From IMG/VR virus record IMGVR_UViG_3300021165_003825, positions 1-23,041 of that record: a stretch of DNA of 23,041 nucleotides; one strand, 5' to 3'. Both the position numbers and the translations under genes were made by a program. How positions within the stretch are numbered: the first letter of the stretch is position 1; each line of letters opens with the position of its first letter. Source of the stretch: a virus. Shown piece after piece: positions 13,646 through 21,426 of this stretch. Below the pieces are notes generated by a model that worked only from the letters and a program-made list of their open reading frames with translations, made no database searches and was not told where the DNA came from.

Positions 13646-14656
13646 ATGGACAATAGTCACAAAATACTTAGGTCGTGTATTCTTCGCCGTTTTGGCGTGG
13701 AGATAGAGGTAAACGCATTTGATATGCGCAACAGACCTCTTGGTTATGATGTTGGAAGATTGCCATCTGGCATATATGAGGTGGCAAGTATTGTCCAAGC
13801 TGCGGCCAAGGATAGGGTCTATGTCCAGAAGTGGGGAAACAATCACAACAATGACACTTGGATAGTTAAGCCGGACAGCAGCTGTGGCATGGAAATTTGT
13901 ACACCAGTTTGTAAGGGTGTGGCTGGCTTGCGGTCTGTGTGCGCCGTTGTGGATGCACTTGGCCGTGACGGTAGAATATCTGCAGATGAAAGATGTTCAT
14001 TGCATGTTCATGTTGATGTTCATGATCTCTCCACGGATCAGATAGGTTCTATCATTGCGTGGTGGATAAAGTGCGAATATGCAATATCGGCTATTGTGCC
14101 AATTAAACGCCGAAGGAATAAGTACTGCCAGTTTGTTTCTACATCCGATATTATTGTGGATATAAAAGAACCAATGTTGGAAAGCAGTGAACTTATATCT
14201 ATGATTGGTGAGCATAAGTACCTGTCTTTAAACACATATCACCTTTATAATCGCAGGAGGCAAACCATAGAGTTTCGCTTTATGGACTCAAGTGCGTGCC
14301 TAAATTATCATGATGCAAAAAATTATCTTAAATTTATTATGACATTCGTTAGTGCAGCCATTGCTCGTGGTTTGCCACCAAGTTACATATCGGGCGACAA
14401 GATGACAGGATATGCGTGGCTTGATGGCATCGATGTTGCAGAGATGCTTGGTCTTATGAACCCAGCAATTTCTAAGGGTATGTCCGAGCTTGCCGTGTGG
14501 ATGATGAGGCGAATATTAAAGTGTGAGAACAGAGAAGAAAATGGTGTTTTTGGTCTATTTTTCTCCAAATCTTCTGGTTGGGATGACTTTTTAAACAAAC
14601 ATAAAAACGATGTAAAACAATCTTTTTCTTTTTCAAAAGATAACTTTTCATTATAG
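13646..14656 (+). CDS. Putative amidoligase (COOH-NH2 ligase superfamily)
   Basis: The 336-residue protein carries the pattern of phage and bacterial amidoligases related to glutamate-cysteine ligase. RRFGVEIEVNAF (14-25) gives the acidic metal-binding strand. WIVKPDSSCGMEICTPVCKG (72-91) is the second strand with Glu83. CSLHVHVDVHD (117-127) supplies the His residues, and RRRQTIEFRFMDSS near 210 the final strand of the core. Such enzymes are predicted to form amide bonds between carboxylates and amines using ATP; the substrate here is unknown. The ATG at 13646 is used because GGTGGT precedes it; GTG at 13631 is an alternative. The C-terminal 40 residues are basic and polar. Confidence 0.75.
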   Translation: MDNSHKILRSCILRRFGVEIEVNAFDMRNRPLGYDVGRLPSGIYEVASIVQAAAKDRVYVQKWGNNHNNDTWIVKPDSSCGMEICTPVCKGVAGLRSVCAVVDALGRDGRISADERCSLHVHVDVHDLSTDQIGSIIAWWIKCEYAISAIVPIKRRRNKYCQFVSTSDIIVDIKEPMLESSELISMIGEHKYLSLNTYHLYNRRRQTIEFRFMDSSACLNYHDAKNYLKFIMTFVSAAIARGLPPSYISGDKMTGYAWLDGIDVAEMLGLMNPAISKGMSELAVWMMRRILKCENREENGVFGLFFSKSSGWDDFLNKHKNDVKQSFSFSKDNFSL

Positions 14657-14683
14657 AGATATATACATCATAGAAGGTGCCTT

Positions 14684-15154
14684 ATGTCGAACAGTTTTGA
14701 TAAGATAATGAGTTCGATTGGAGAGCTTAAAAGGCTCGGCAAAATTTTGATTCCATATAATTATCCAAAGAATTTATCTGAGGATCAAGATGACGACCTT
14801 CTTATTTTCAAGTCAAGAAAGTTCTTAGTTGATGGCTATTCCGTTGTAGGTCACTATCAAAGGTGTAACTATGATGAATATTTCATGGATGTACTTCAAC
14901 TTTATGGCGATTACAGCACATTCCTTCCCATAAATGTCAATTGTAAGCTTGCAAAGATGTTCCTTGGCGACAAGGAGATTTCTCTCATTGAGACATATAA
15001 GGAAATGAAGAAGATTTATTGCTGGGCTGTATATCTTGACATGGAAGAAAATGTCTTGCCTTGTCCAATAAGAAAGAAAGGCGAGATGACATTTAGGACA
15101 CATGGCGGTTTGAGGTATTCCTATATACCGCCTAGTAGTGTTTACTTCATCTAA
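14684..15154 (+). CDS. Unknown phage protein, 156 residues
   Basis: No family is recognised. The gene follows the amidoligase by 27 bases on the same strand, with GAAGGTG 5 bases before its ATG. Residues 40-75 (FKSRKFLVDGYSVVGHYQRC) and 80-100 look like a compact alpha/beta fold, and the segment KIYCWAVYLDMEENVLPCP is a clear strand pair. The protein ends with RYSYIPPSSVYFI, a tidy, probably folded C-terminus. No catalytic motif stands out. Association with the amidoligase is suggested by order only. Confidence 0.7.
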   Translation: MSNSFDKIMSSIGELKRLGKILIPYNYPKNLSEDQDDDLLIFKSRKFLVDGYSVVGHYQRCNYDEYFMDVLQLYGDYSTFLPINVNCKLAKMFLGDKEISLIETYKEMKKIYCWAVYLDMEENVLPCPIRKKGEMTFRTHGGLRYSYIPPSSVYFI

Positions 15155-15169
15155 CTAACGAGGTGTATT

Positions 15170-15469
15170 GTGAGCAAAAATAAGATACAGTCGATGATCG
15201 TCGAGCATCTTATGAAGCATGGTCAGATAGAGCTATTGCTGCCTGATAACATGACCTTGGAGATAGGGATTACACAAGAGAGTAACAGTGGCAATTTTGT
15301 CAAAAAAGATGATTATTGCTGGGTTATGGCATCTAGAAATGACAGAACAGCTTGCATTGACGCCTTCAATCTTGGCCTTCGTTTTGCCGATGATAACAAA
15401 GCTATGATCCTTGAAGATAGCTTTGTGGATCAAGATGGAGAGAGTGTTAGACGACTTGATGTTGTTTAA
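15170..15469 (+). CDS. Unknown small acidic protein
   Basis: The 99-residue protein begins at GTG 15170, 5 bases after GAGGTG. Residues 15-60 form a short beta-rich region (QIELLLPDNMTLEIGITQES; DDYCWVMASRNDRT) and the C-terminus is acidic (ILEDSFVDQDGESVRRLDVV). No known domain is visible. It is 15 bases downstream of the previous gene and probably in the same operon. Its TAA lies in a TTTAAA string whose TTAA also supplies the stop of the convergent gene. Confidence 0.65.
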   Translation: MSKNKIQSMIVEHLMKHGQIELLLPDNMTLEIGITQESNSGNFVKKDDYCWVMASRNDRTACIDAFNLGLRFADDNKAMILEDSFVDQDGESVRRLDVV

Positions 15470-15804
15470 ATGCAATCATAAGTGTTGCCTAAAATTTTTG
15501 ACAAGCTTAAAATTCCTGTAGTTGATAAGAAAAACTCTGCTGTGCCCACGGCAACCTTTTTCCCATCAATTGGCATCAGGAAGTCCACCCATATGATGAA
15601 TCCTTGTTTCTGGTAGTTAAACCGAGAAACCATTATCTGGGCTCCCTTTTGCTTGTAGTTGGTATTTGGGATGAAATCGAATGAACTTTTGTTCTTTTCG
15701 ACCAATTCCCTAATGGTATCTAGGAGCGCTTGGGCGTTGATGAAATCAGACCATCGTGCGACCAGTAGCGCTTCAAACTTTTGTGTTTCAAATATGTTCT
15801 TCAT
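15466..15804 (-). CDS. Unknown protein, 112 residues
   Basis: The product is not recognised. It reads as a small alpha/beta protein: an N-terminal helix (FEALLVARWSDFINAQALLD), a basic middle, and beta strands (AQIMVSRFNYQKQGFIIWVD; VAVGTAEFFLS). No Shine-Dalgarno site is seen before its ATG. It lies alone on the minus strand between two + genes: its stop shares TTAA with the gene at 15170, and its start is 14 bases from the divergent start at 15819, so control signals for both must overlap. Confidence 0.55.
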   Translation of the reverse strand: MKNIFETQKFEALLVARWSDFINAQALLDTIRELVEKNKSSFDFIPNTNYKQKGAQIMVSRFNYQKQGFIIWVDFLMPIDGKKVAVGTAEFFLSTTGILSLSKILGNTYDCI

Positions 15805-15818
15805 GTGCGGGGTAGACT

Positions 15819-16073
15819 ATGAAAAAGCATGACCAATTTCTCCGTGATTACTTCTACAGGTTATCCGATGAGAATCTGAAGATAATCCACAGTAGACTTC
15901 ACTTCAAGTACCAGGGCGATGTTCCAGAGATTCTCAATTTTGTTTGCAACAACAGGGACATCGATCGTTGGCTTGTGGCTGCAAACTGCGTGGATGAATT
16001 CTTTGGGATGATAGACTCTATGCAAGAATCTGTCAACCGTGAGTATACAAAAAGGTTTGGAATGCATCGGTAG
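15819..16073 (+). CDS. Unknown small protein, 84 residues
   Basis: The protein is short, polar and probably helical throughout, with aromatic and charged residues alternating (DQFLRDYFYRLSDENLKIIH; VDEFFGMIDSMQESVNREY). A GCGGGG site sits before the ATG. No family or motif is recognised. The gene lies in a very tight divergent arrangement with the minus-strand gene starting at 15804. Confidence 0.6.
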   Translation: MKKHDQFLRDYFYRLSDENLKIIHSRLHFKYQGDVPEILNFVCNNRDIDRWLVAANCVDEFFGMIDSMQESVNREYTKRFGMHR

Positions 16074-16135
16074 TGTTTAAAAACACAGATGTCAATGCTA
16101 GATACATCATAAATTCAACTTAAAGTTGGAGTTTG

Positions 16136-16585
16136 ATGCATATCTGGTCATGTTCAAAATGTAAGACGCACGAAGCATCCTTGAGGTACAATTCTGGCAA
16201 AATGAAGCTTTGCAAAGATTGCCAGAAATACCAAAACATGAAAGCCAATTGCTCTGTTGGCAGAAAAAGAACCAAGCCGCCTGAACTTTCCATCACAGAA
16301 TCTGATTTCAAGTCATGGCTTCAATTGACGCCAAGAAATTGTCATTATTGTGGCATTCAAGAGATTGATCTTAGAAGCGTTTCCATAAAGTCTTCAATTG
16401 GTCTACATGTTGAGTCGCTTGGCATCGACAGGTTAGATAACACTCTTGATTACCAGCTTGGAAATATTGTTTTGTGTTGTTATGCTTGCAACAAAGTAAA
16501 AAGTAATTTTTTTACTCAGTCTGAAATGTTACGGATTGGCAAATCTATAGCGGAAATCTGGCGCTCCAGAAGATTCGAATCTTAG
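16136..16585 (+). CDS. HNH endonuclease with N-terminal zinc ribbon
   Basis: The 149-residue protein joins a CxxC...CxxC zinc ribbon (CSKCKTH...LCKDCQKY, residues 6-29) to an HNH-type nuclease core. The core has CHYCGI, then LGIDRLDNTLDYQLGNIV and CCYACNKVKSNF, a form in which DRxDN replaces the first histidine and four Cys bind structural zinc. Such free-standing enzymes in phages are often homing endonucleases, but repair or packaging roles exist. The ATG at 16136 follows GGAG; the TTG at 16133 is rejected. It stands alone between a small unknown gene and the Hel308-like helicase, with 62 and 54 bases of A+T-rich flanks, as an inserted gene would. Confidence 0.85.
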   Translation: MHIWSCSKCKTHEASLRYNSGKMKLCKDCQKYQNMKANCSVGRKRTKPPELSITESDFKSWLQLTPRNCHYCGIQEIDLRSVSIKSSIGLHVESLGIDRLDNTLDYQLGNIVLCCYACNKVKSNFFTQSEMLRIGKSIAEIWRSRRFES

Positions 16586-16639
16586 TGTTGCTACAAATCT
16601 AACAAATGGTAAAATGCTTGTTTGCATTTAGGAGCAACC

Positions 16640-18664
16640 ATGAGCGATGTTGTTAGTTTGACTGATCAGAATGAACTTGCATTAACCAAGTCCTACAAAC
16701 ACGCAAAATGGGCGTTTGACTATTTTAACCCAGTGCAGAGTAGGGTGCTTGAAATTTGCCACGAAGATGTAAACATCATTGTGGCTGCAAAAACTAGTGC
16801 TGGAAAGACAGTCGTAGCAGAGATGTTCATAGCACAAGAGATTAAAGAGCGTGGCGGAAAGGGCTTGTTTCTTGCTCCGTTGCGTGCACTTGCACAAGAA
16901 AAGATCGATCAATGGTGCGATCCCGATTATCACTTCTCCAACTTAAACATATCGATATGCACGGGCGATTATAGGATAACACCACAAAGACAAAAGGAAC
17001 TTGAAGACTCGAACATCATCATAATGACTAGCGAAATGCTTAATCATCGTGCAAGGAACATGAATTCCGAGAAGAGCAAGTATCTTGAAGACATAGGAAC
17101 GCTGGTTGTTGACGAAAGCCACCTACTTACTGTTCCTGGTCGTGGCGAGCATCTTGAGGTTGGATTGATGAAGTTTTGTAAGATTAACCCCAAGTGCAGA
17201 ATAGTGTTTCTTAGTGCCACCATGCCAAATGTAGCGCAGATAGCCGAATGGATGGCTGGTTCTTTGAACAAAAAAAAGACATATGTTCTTGATTCAAGCT
17301 ATAGGCCTGTTCCGCTTGGAATACATTATGAGAACTACGACGATGATGCTAGTTATTACGATGCCATAGAGAGAAACAAGGTAGATAAGGCCATGGATAT
17401 TATCCTTGACTACCCCGAAGATAAGTTTCTTGTTTTTAGCCACACAAAGCGTACTGGCGAACTCATGACAAAAACTCTAAAGAGCAATAATATTGGAGCT
17501 GAATTTCATAATGCTGATCTCAAAAAAGATGAAAGAGTTTTGCTTGAGAAACGCTTTAAGGCAGCTGGCGATTTGAGGGTTGTTGTTGCGACGCCAACCC
17601 TTGCATGGGGTGTTAACATGCCAGCTCGAAGGGTGATTATTCTTGGGATTCATCGTGGCAATGAACTGGTTGAGTCTTACAACATAACACAGATGGTTGG
17701 ACGCAGCGGAAGACTTGGCATAGATCCCATGGGCGATGCGTACATTCTTCTTCCAAACTCTGAGGCTAGAGTTCAGATGGATCGTCTAAAAATGCCACAG
17801 AAGATTGTGTCAAAACTCATAGAGAATCCAAAAAACCTTGCGTTTCATTTGGTTAGTGAGATTTATCAAGGCGAGATATCGAATTTTGATGATATCAAGA
17901 AATGGTACGAAAGGTCTCTGGCTCATCATCAGAGCAAGCATCTTGGCGACACAATGCTTAAGGTTCTTTTTGATGATCTCAAAAAATATGAAATAGTGTA
18001 CGAAAACGATGGAGTCCTTGAAGTCTCAAGCGTTGGAAAGGTATCAAGCATCTTTTATTGTTGCCCATTTGACATTGCTTCATTGAGAAGAAATATGTAT
18101 TTTCTTTTCAAGAATGGGGCTGAATCAAATGATTTGAAGGTTGCAGTTGCTCTTGCCAACACTGATGGCAACAGAATGTTGATTTCCAATACTGCAGAAA
18201 AAAGTGAGATAAAGCCATTTGATATAAAGCTTCAGCGTGAACTAGGACAAGAATATAAGTTTCTCACAGAAGGTTCTAAGAAGGCCACACTTGCGTATTA
18301 CAATTTACTGAATGGCACCAATTCTATGGCTTTGGCTGGATTTCAGCGTGGCATACAATCCGATTTTGAAAGGCTTGAGCAAGTTCTCTGCGCTCTTGAT
18401 AGCATGAGTGGAAAGTGGAACAAGAGTAATTTCTTTCGTGAGCTAGGCAAGCGGATCAAACACGGTGTTCCAAGTCACCTAGTTCAGCTCTGTCAAATAC
18501 CAAACATAGGTAAAATGAGGGCAAAAAAATTATGGGATCTTGGCTATAAAAATGTAAAAGATGTAGCCAATGAGGATGTGGCTAAGCTTAGGAAGGTTCT
18601 GAATATGAAGGAGGATCTTGTGAAACAAGTGGTAAGCGATGCGTTAGGGCTTGTTTCGCCGTAG
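16640..18664 (+). CDS. Superfamily 2 DNA helicase, Ski2/Hel308-like
   Basis: The 674-residue protein has all the motor motifs in order. The Walker A is AAKTSAGKT with Lys56, then FLAPLRALAQEK (motif Ia), VVDESHLL (motif II, Asp158), FLSATMPN (motif III), TPTLAWGVNMPARRVI (motif V) and QMVGRSGRLG (motif VI). After the motor there is a winged-helix-like and helical part, and the C-terminus holds a helix-hairpin-helix element (IPNIGKMRAKKLWDLGYKN). This order matches Hel308 and Ski2-type helicases, which unwind forks 3' to 5' in archaea and eukaryotes. AGGAG 5-6 bases before the ATG at 16640 decides the start against TTG 16622. Its last 21 bases overlap the convergent gene. Confidence 0.92.
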   Translation: MSDVVSLTDQNELALTKSYKHAKWAFDYFNPVQSRVLEICHEDVNIIVAAKTSAGKTVVAEMFIAQEIKERGGKGLFLAPLRALAQEKIDQWCDPDYHFSNLNISICTGDYRITPQRQKELEDSNIIIMTSEMLNHRARNMNSEKSKYLEDIGTLVVDESHLLTVPGRGEHLEVGLMKFCKINPKCRIVFLSATMPNVAQIAEWMAGSLNKKKTYVLDSSYRPVPLGIHYENYDDDASYYDAIERNKVDKAMDIILDYPEDKFLVFSHTKRTGELMTKTLKSNNIGAEFHNADLKKDERVLLEKRFKAAGDLRVVVATPTLAWGVNMPARRVIILGIHRGNELVESYNITQMVGRSGRLGIDPMGDAYILLPNSEARVQMDRLKMPQKIVSKLIENPKNLAFHLVSEIYQGEISNFDDIKKWYERSLAHHQSKHLGDTMLKVLFDDLKKYEIVYENDGVLEVSSVGKVSSIFYCCPFDIASLRRNMYFLFKNGAESNDLKVAVALANTDGNRMLISNTAEKSEIKPFDIKLQRELGQEYKFLTEGSKKATLAYYNLLNGTNSMALAGFQRGIQSDFERLEQVLCALDSMSGKWNKSNFFRELGKRIKHGVPSHLVQLCQIPNIGKMRAKKLWDLGYKNVKDVANEDVAKLRKVLNMKEDLVKQVVSDALGLVSP

Positions 18665-19390
18665 TCTTTTTACCCTTTCAGAAAGATTCTTGACATTTAA
18701 ATATCCTTGAACCGTCTTTTCAATTGATTTTGCCCGATAGAATATTGCAGCTGAAACAAAGTTTAATGGCGAGCAAATAACTTCAACTTGGCAATAATTG
18801 CAGCAGCTTGCATTTGGTCCGTTCATTGTTAGAGTCACGGATACCGCTGTTCCATCTGTCAAGTAAACGCTACTACCAGATCCATTTATGTTAAGTGTGA
18901 AGGTGCAATCTCCAGCGGCGCCATAGGTAGCCGATACGGTTCCATCGCCAACAGTGCGGATTCCTGTGTTGGGTGGATAATTTGTTGTGGGGGTTCCACC
19001 GCCAAGAACTTCAAGGCAGCATCCGGTTGTTGTTAGTGTGACATCAACAACCTCGCATGGTATGGAGCAACTACTGCCTAGGGCAAAAACAAAGCCATCG
19101 TTGCTTTTCTTGCGGACGATTTCTTTGTTGAATTTTGGGAATGGTATAAGTTTCTTGTCTTGAAGTCGTGTTTCCCAGTTATCGGATGTTGATCCGCCGA
19201 TATACATGCCTACCGGCGCATCAAGCACACAATCGCAACCTTCTAGAAATTCTGCCGAATAGTCCGAACCAATCTCGTATTTGATGGTTACCGATGAGCA
19301 ACAAGGCGGAGGGCAACATTTGGTGTCGCATTGGCAACCACAGTATGGGTTGGCTTTAACGCCATACAAGAATGGGCCATCACATGACAT
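18644..19390 (-). CDS. Cysteine-rich protein, possible virion surface component
   Basis: The 248-residue protein is unrecognised but unusual. Its first 35 residues hold dense Cys (NPYCGCQCDTKCCPPPCC), and further Cys pairs occur along the chain (GCDC, SSCSIPC, TGCCL, SCCNYC). Residues 115-210 are rich in Thr, Gly, Ser and Val with alternating strands (VVDVTLTTTGCCLEVLGGG; TFTLNINGSGSSVYLTDGT), like beta-sandwich domains of phage tail or decoration proteins. The C-terminus is basic. No signal peptide is visible, so the Cys would have to bind metal or oxidise after release. It overlaps the helicase gene tail-to-tail by 21 bases and follows the four-Cys gene by one base. Confidence 0.6.
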   Translation of the reverse strand: MSCDGPFLYGVKANPYCGCQCDTKCCPPPCCSSVTIKYEIGSDYSAEFLEGCDCVLDAPVGMYIGGSTSDNWETRLQDKKLIPFPKFNKEIVRKKSNDGFVFALGSSCSIPCEVVDVTLTTTGCCLEVLGGGTPTTNYPPNTGIRTVGDGTVSATYGAAGDCTFTLNINGSGSSVYLTDGTAVSVTLTMNGPNASCCNYCQVEVICSPLNFVSAAIFYRAKSIEKTVQGYLNVKNLSERVKRLRRNKP

Positions 19391-19391
19391 A

Positions 19392-19652
19392 TCATCGACC
19401 CTCTGACCCGAAGAAACCTTCTGGGTATTCTATTTTTACGACTCCATTGCCATCTGTCTTTTTACCTTTTTCGTCCTCAGTCCACCAGCGAACTTGTTTT
19501 ACATCTATGCCAAGATCGTCCATGTGACATTTGTCATTCAAGTCCACAGGCAAGTGATATTCTTTGCCACTTATCAGTATGGCCACCTTGCACTCCTTTT
19601 TTTCGTGGTTGTAAAGGAGACAGTTTTTACAAATTGGTTCTGGTTTGTTCAT
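19392..19652 (-). CDS. Small four-cysteine, probably zinc-binding protein
   Basis: The 86-residue protein has Cys8, Cys11, Cys21 and Cys42 (ICKNCLLYNHEKKECKV; LNDKCHMDD), a spacing that suits one zinc site. The rest contains WW and Glu/Lys-rich sequence (VKQVRWWTEDEKGKK). No function is recognised. TATAATTCG lies about 20 bases upstream on the minus strand, followed by a four-codon ATG...TGA frame whose stop overlaps the gene's ATG. It leads a two-gene unit with the cysteine-rich protein, so the two products may work together. Confidence 0.7.
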   Translation of the reverse strand: MNKPEPICKNCLLYNHEKKECKVAILISGKEYHLPVDLNDKCHMDDLGIDVKQVRWWTEDEKGKKTDGNGVVKIEYPEGFFGSEGR

Positions 19653-19779
19653 AAGGATACCATCGAATTATAAGTGTGATCGGCTAATGAAAAACAGTCT
19701 ATGGTGTTGATTTGTTGGCGATTAGGGGTTATGATTTATAAATGAAAATAAATGATACCGCAATCAAGGGGTTAATATC
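19653..19779. promoter_or_regulatory. Divergent intergenic region with two TATAA elements
   Basis: The gap holds AATTATAAGTGT at about 19665 (on the minus strand CACTTATAATT, suited to a -10 for the 19652 gene) and TTTATAAATG at about 19736 on the + strand, about 40 bases before the kinase ATG. The latter resembles the T4 late consensus TATAAATA. A 15-codon frame starts at ATG 19742 and overlaps the kinase start; it is probably accidental. Confidence 0.4.
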
Positions 19780-20403
19780 ATGCGCATAATAGGTTTTTCA
19801 TCTCAACTTGCCATGGGTAAGGATACCGCCGCCGATTATCTTGGGATGGAACTTAATCGTGTTAAAACAACTGGGGAATGGAATAGAGCATCATTTGCGG
19901 GTGCGGTTAAAGATACATTTTGCAAAGCATTTAATGTGGATACGAGTTTCATTGAGAAGTGGAAGCGGATTGATACACCACCACCAAATATGAATATGAC
20001 AGTCAGAAAGTCACTTCAGTTTATTGGGGATGGATTCCGTCAGATTGTTCCAGACATTTGGATTGACATAGCTCTTCGTGATAGCTCTAAACAGCTTATT
20101 TTCAGTGACTGTAGGTACATAAACGAGGCTAGGCACATTCGAAGTCGGGAGGGAATAAATGTCATACTTTATAGACCAGATTATCTTAATGACGACCCAA
20201 ATCCATCAGAATCACAGATAAAACCGATCATAGAGTGGTGTTTGGCTACACAGAAGGAGGGCGTTATAAATCATAGTATTGAAGGCGCCCCAGAAGGAGC
20301 GGATCTATATGACTTTTTCCTTGTGAACGAAAAAGACATAGTGGATCTTTACTACAAAGTTCGTGACATTCTTATACCTTATATAGAAAAGGTTTATTCA
20401 TGA
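19780..20403 (+). CDS. Deoxynucleoside monophosphate kinase, T4 gp1-like
   Basis: The 207-residue enzyme should phosphorylate dNMPs to dNDPs. The P-loop is SSQLAMGKDTAADYLG (Lys14), the GxxxxGKD form seen in phage dNMP kinases. Other family features are SFAGAVKDTFCKAF, the RKSLQFIGDGFRQIVPDIW block that contacts the nucleotide, and IFSDCRYINEARHI. Length fits complete enzymes. AAGGGG about 8 bases before the ATG supports the start. It works with dCMP deaminase and ThyX in nucleotide supply. The cupin gene follows with a 4-base ATGA overlap. Confidence 0.88.
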   Translation: MRIIGFSSQLAMGKDTAADYLGMELNRVKTTGEWNRASFAGAVKDTFCKAFNVDTSFIEKWKRIDTPPPNMNMTVRKSLQFIGDGFRQIVPDIWIDIALRDSSKQLIFSDCRYINEARHIRSREGINVILYRPDYLNDDPNPSESQIKPIIEWCLATQKEGVINHSIEGAPEGADLYDFFLVNEKDIVDLYYKVRDILIPYIEKVYS

Positions 20404-20768
20404 ATCTTAGTCATCTTACAGCACCTCATGTTGTGGTTTCCAAAGGGTGGGGACATGAAGAGTGGATATGTAATTTTGAGAAATACTGTGGCAAAATTCT
20501 TGTGTTTAATTCACTCAAGAGATGCTCAATGCATTATCATGTCATCAAGGATGAGGTTCTTTACTGCGACAATGGTGAGATTGAGATTTTATATTATTGG
20601 AATGATGGCGATGCCAACAAATCGATAAAGCTATTGCCAGGAATGTCGTTTCATGTTCGACCAGGATTAAGACATCAGATGATTGCCGGTGATAATGGGG
20701 CAAGAATTATAGAGTTTTCGACTCACCACGAAGACTCTGATAGCGTCAGAGTCATTAAGGGCGATTGA
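20400..20768 (+). CDS. Cupin-domain protein, sugar-phosphate isomerase-like
   Basis: The 122-residue protein is a single cupin. Motif 1 holds His45, His47 and Glu52 (MHYHVIKDEVLYCDNGE), and motif 2 holds PGMSFHVRPGLRHQMIAG with His85 and His92; these would bind one metal ion. The opening KGWGHEEWICNFEKYCGKIL is like the C-terminal domain of bifunctional mannose-1-phosphate guanylyltransferase/isomerases. A sugar-isomerase role would fit the mutase and glycosyltransferase, but free cupins have many activities. It overlaps the kinase gene by 4 bases and its 3' end overlaps the convergent nuclease gene by 14 bases. Confidence 0.82.
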   Translation: MNLSHLTAPHVVVSKGWGHEEWICNFEKYCGKILVFNSLKRCSMHYHVIKDEVLYCDNGEIEILYYWNDGDANKSIKLLPGMSFHVRPGLRHQMIAGDNGARIIEFSTHHEDSDSVRVIKGD

Positions 20769-21426
20769 TCTCAGAAACAGCTCTTTTCAATTTTCCCATA
20801 CCAACTTCTGTCATTACAACAAATTGCCAGCCACGCTGTTCGCAATGATGTTGGCAAGCCGACCATTTTGCATGGTTTTTTGGAAGCTGAGTCTGATTTG
20901 CTGGCTTGATTTCCCATATTTCTACATGCCCATCAATGAAGTAGATGCTTAAATCTGGGTTGTATTCATGTCTTTCGCCCTCGAAAAGGTAGTCTACTTT
21001 AAATGGCTCTACATCATATTTGATGACTTCTGGGAGATACTCAAGGCATTCATAGACCTCAACCTCGTAACCGCTACGATAGTGCATTTCCTTGCCATTC
21101 TTGATCGATGAAAAGAAGCCTTCTCTGAATCTTGGCTTTTGCTGTTTCATCTTGCCGCTTTTGCGATCAATGTCTTTCCACACCGTGGCTCTCATTTGGC
21201 CAATTTTTGGGACTTCTGATTCTGATGGATGCTTGGACTTGAAATGAAGTCTTAGGTCACGCACAGGGGCTCCGCAGCGCTTTAGTGGGCATATTACATA
21301 TTCTCTGCCAAGTTCATGGGTTGTCTTGATGTGTTCGCCATATTCTTCATAAGCTTCAAATGATCGACCACATACAAAACACTGAAATCGTCTTTTATGC
21401 CCAGTTTTTTCGAATGGTAGATTCAT
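20755..21426 (-). CDS. Zinc-finger protein with TnsA-like nuclease domain
   Basis: The 223-residue protein has two C2H2-type fingers: Cys16, Cys19, His32, His37 and Cys46, Cys51, His61, His66. A basic linker follows to about 112. Residues 116-210 match the TnsA-like N-terminal nuclease fold: SGYEVEVYECLEYLP with Glu121, then EYNPDLSIYF with Asp158, and EIWEIKP with Glu172 and Lys174, giving E..D..ExK. This domain cuts DNA in Tn7; related domains are found in phage head-completion and nuclease proteins, which is the likelier setting here. It is co-translated with the 21423 gene through an ATGA overlap. Fingers at the N-terminus of this nuclease are noteworthy. Confidence 0.75.
   Translation of the reverse strand: MNLPFEKTGHKRRFQCFVCGRSFEAYEEYGEHIKTTHELGREYVICPLKRCGAPVRDLRLHFKSKHPSESEVPKIGQMRATVWKDIDRKSGKMKQQKPRFREGFFSSIKNGKEMHYRSGYEVEVYECLEYLPEVIKYDVEPFKVDYLFEGERHEYNPDLSIYFIDGHVEIWEIKPANQTQLPKNHAKWSACQHHCEQRGWQFVVMTEVGMGKLKRAVSEINRP

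Noticed and set aside
19742-19789. 15-codon leader peptide before the kinase gene
   Set aside because: No ribosome site and out of frame with the kinase; an ATG after TATAA in A+T-rich DNA is likely by chance.
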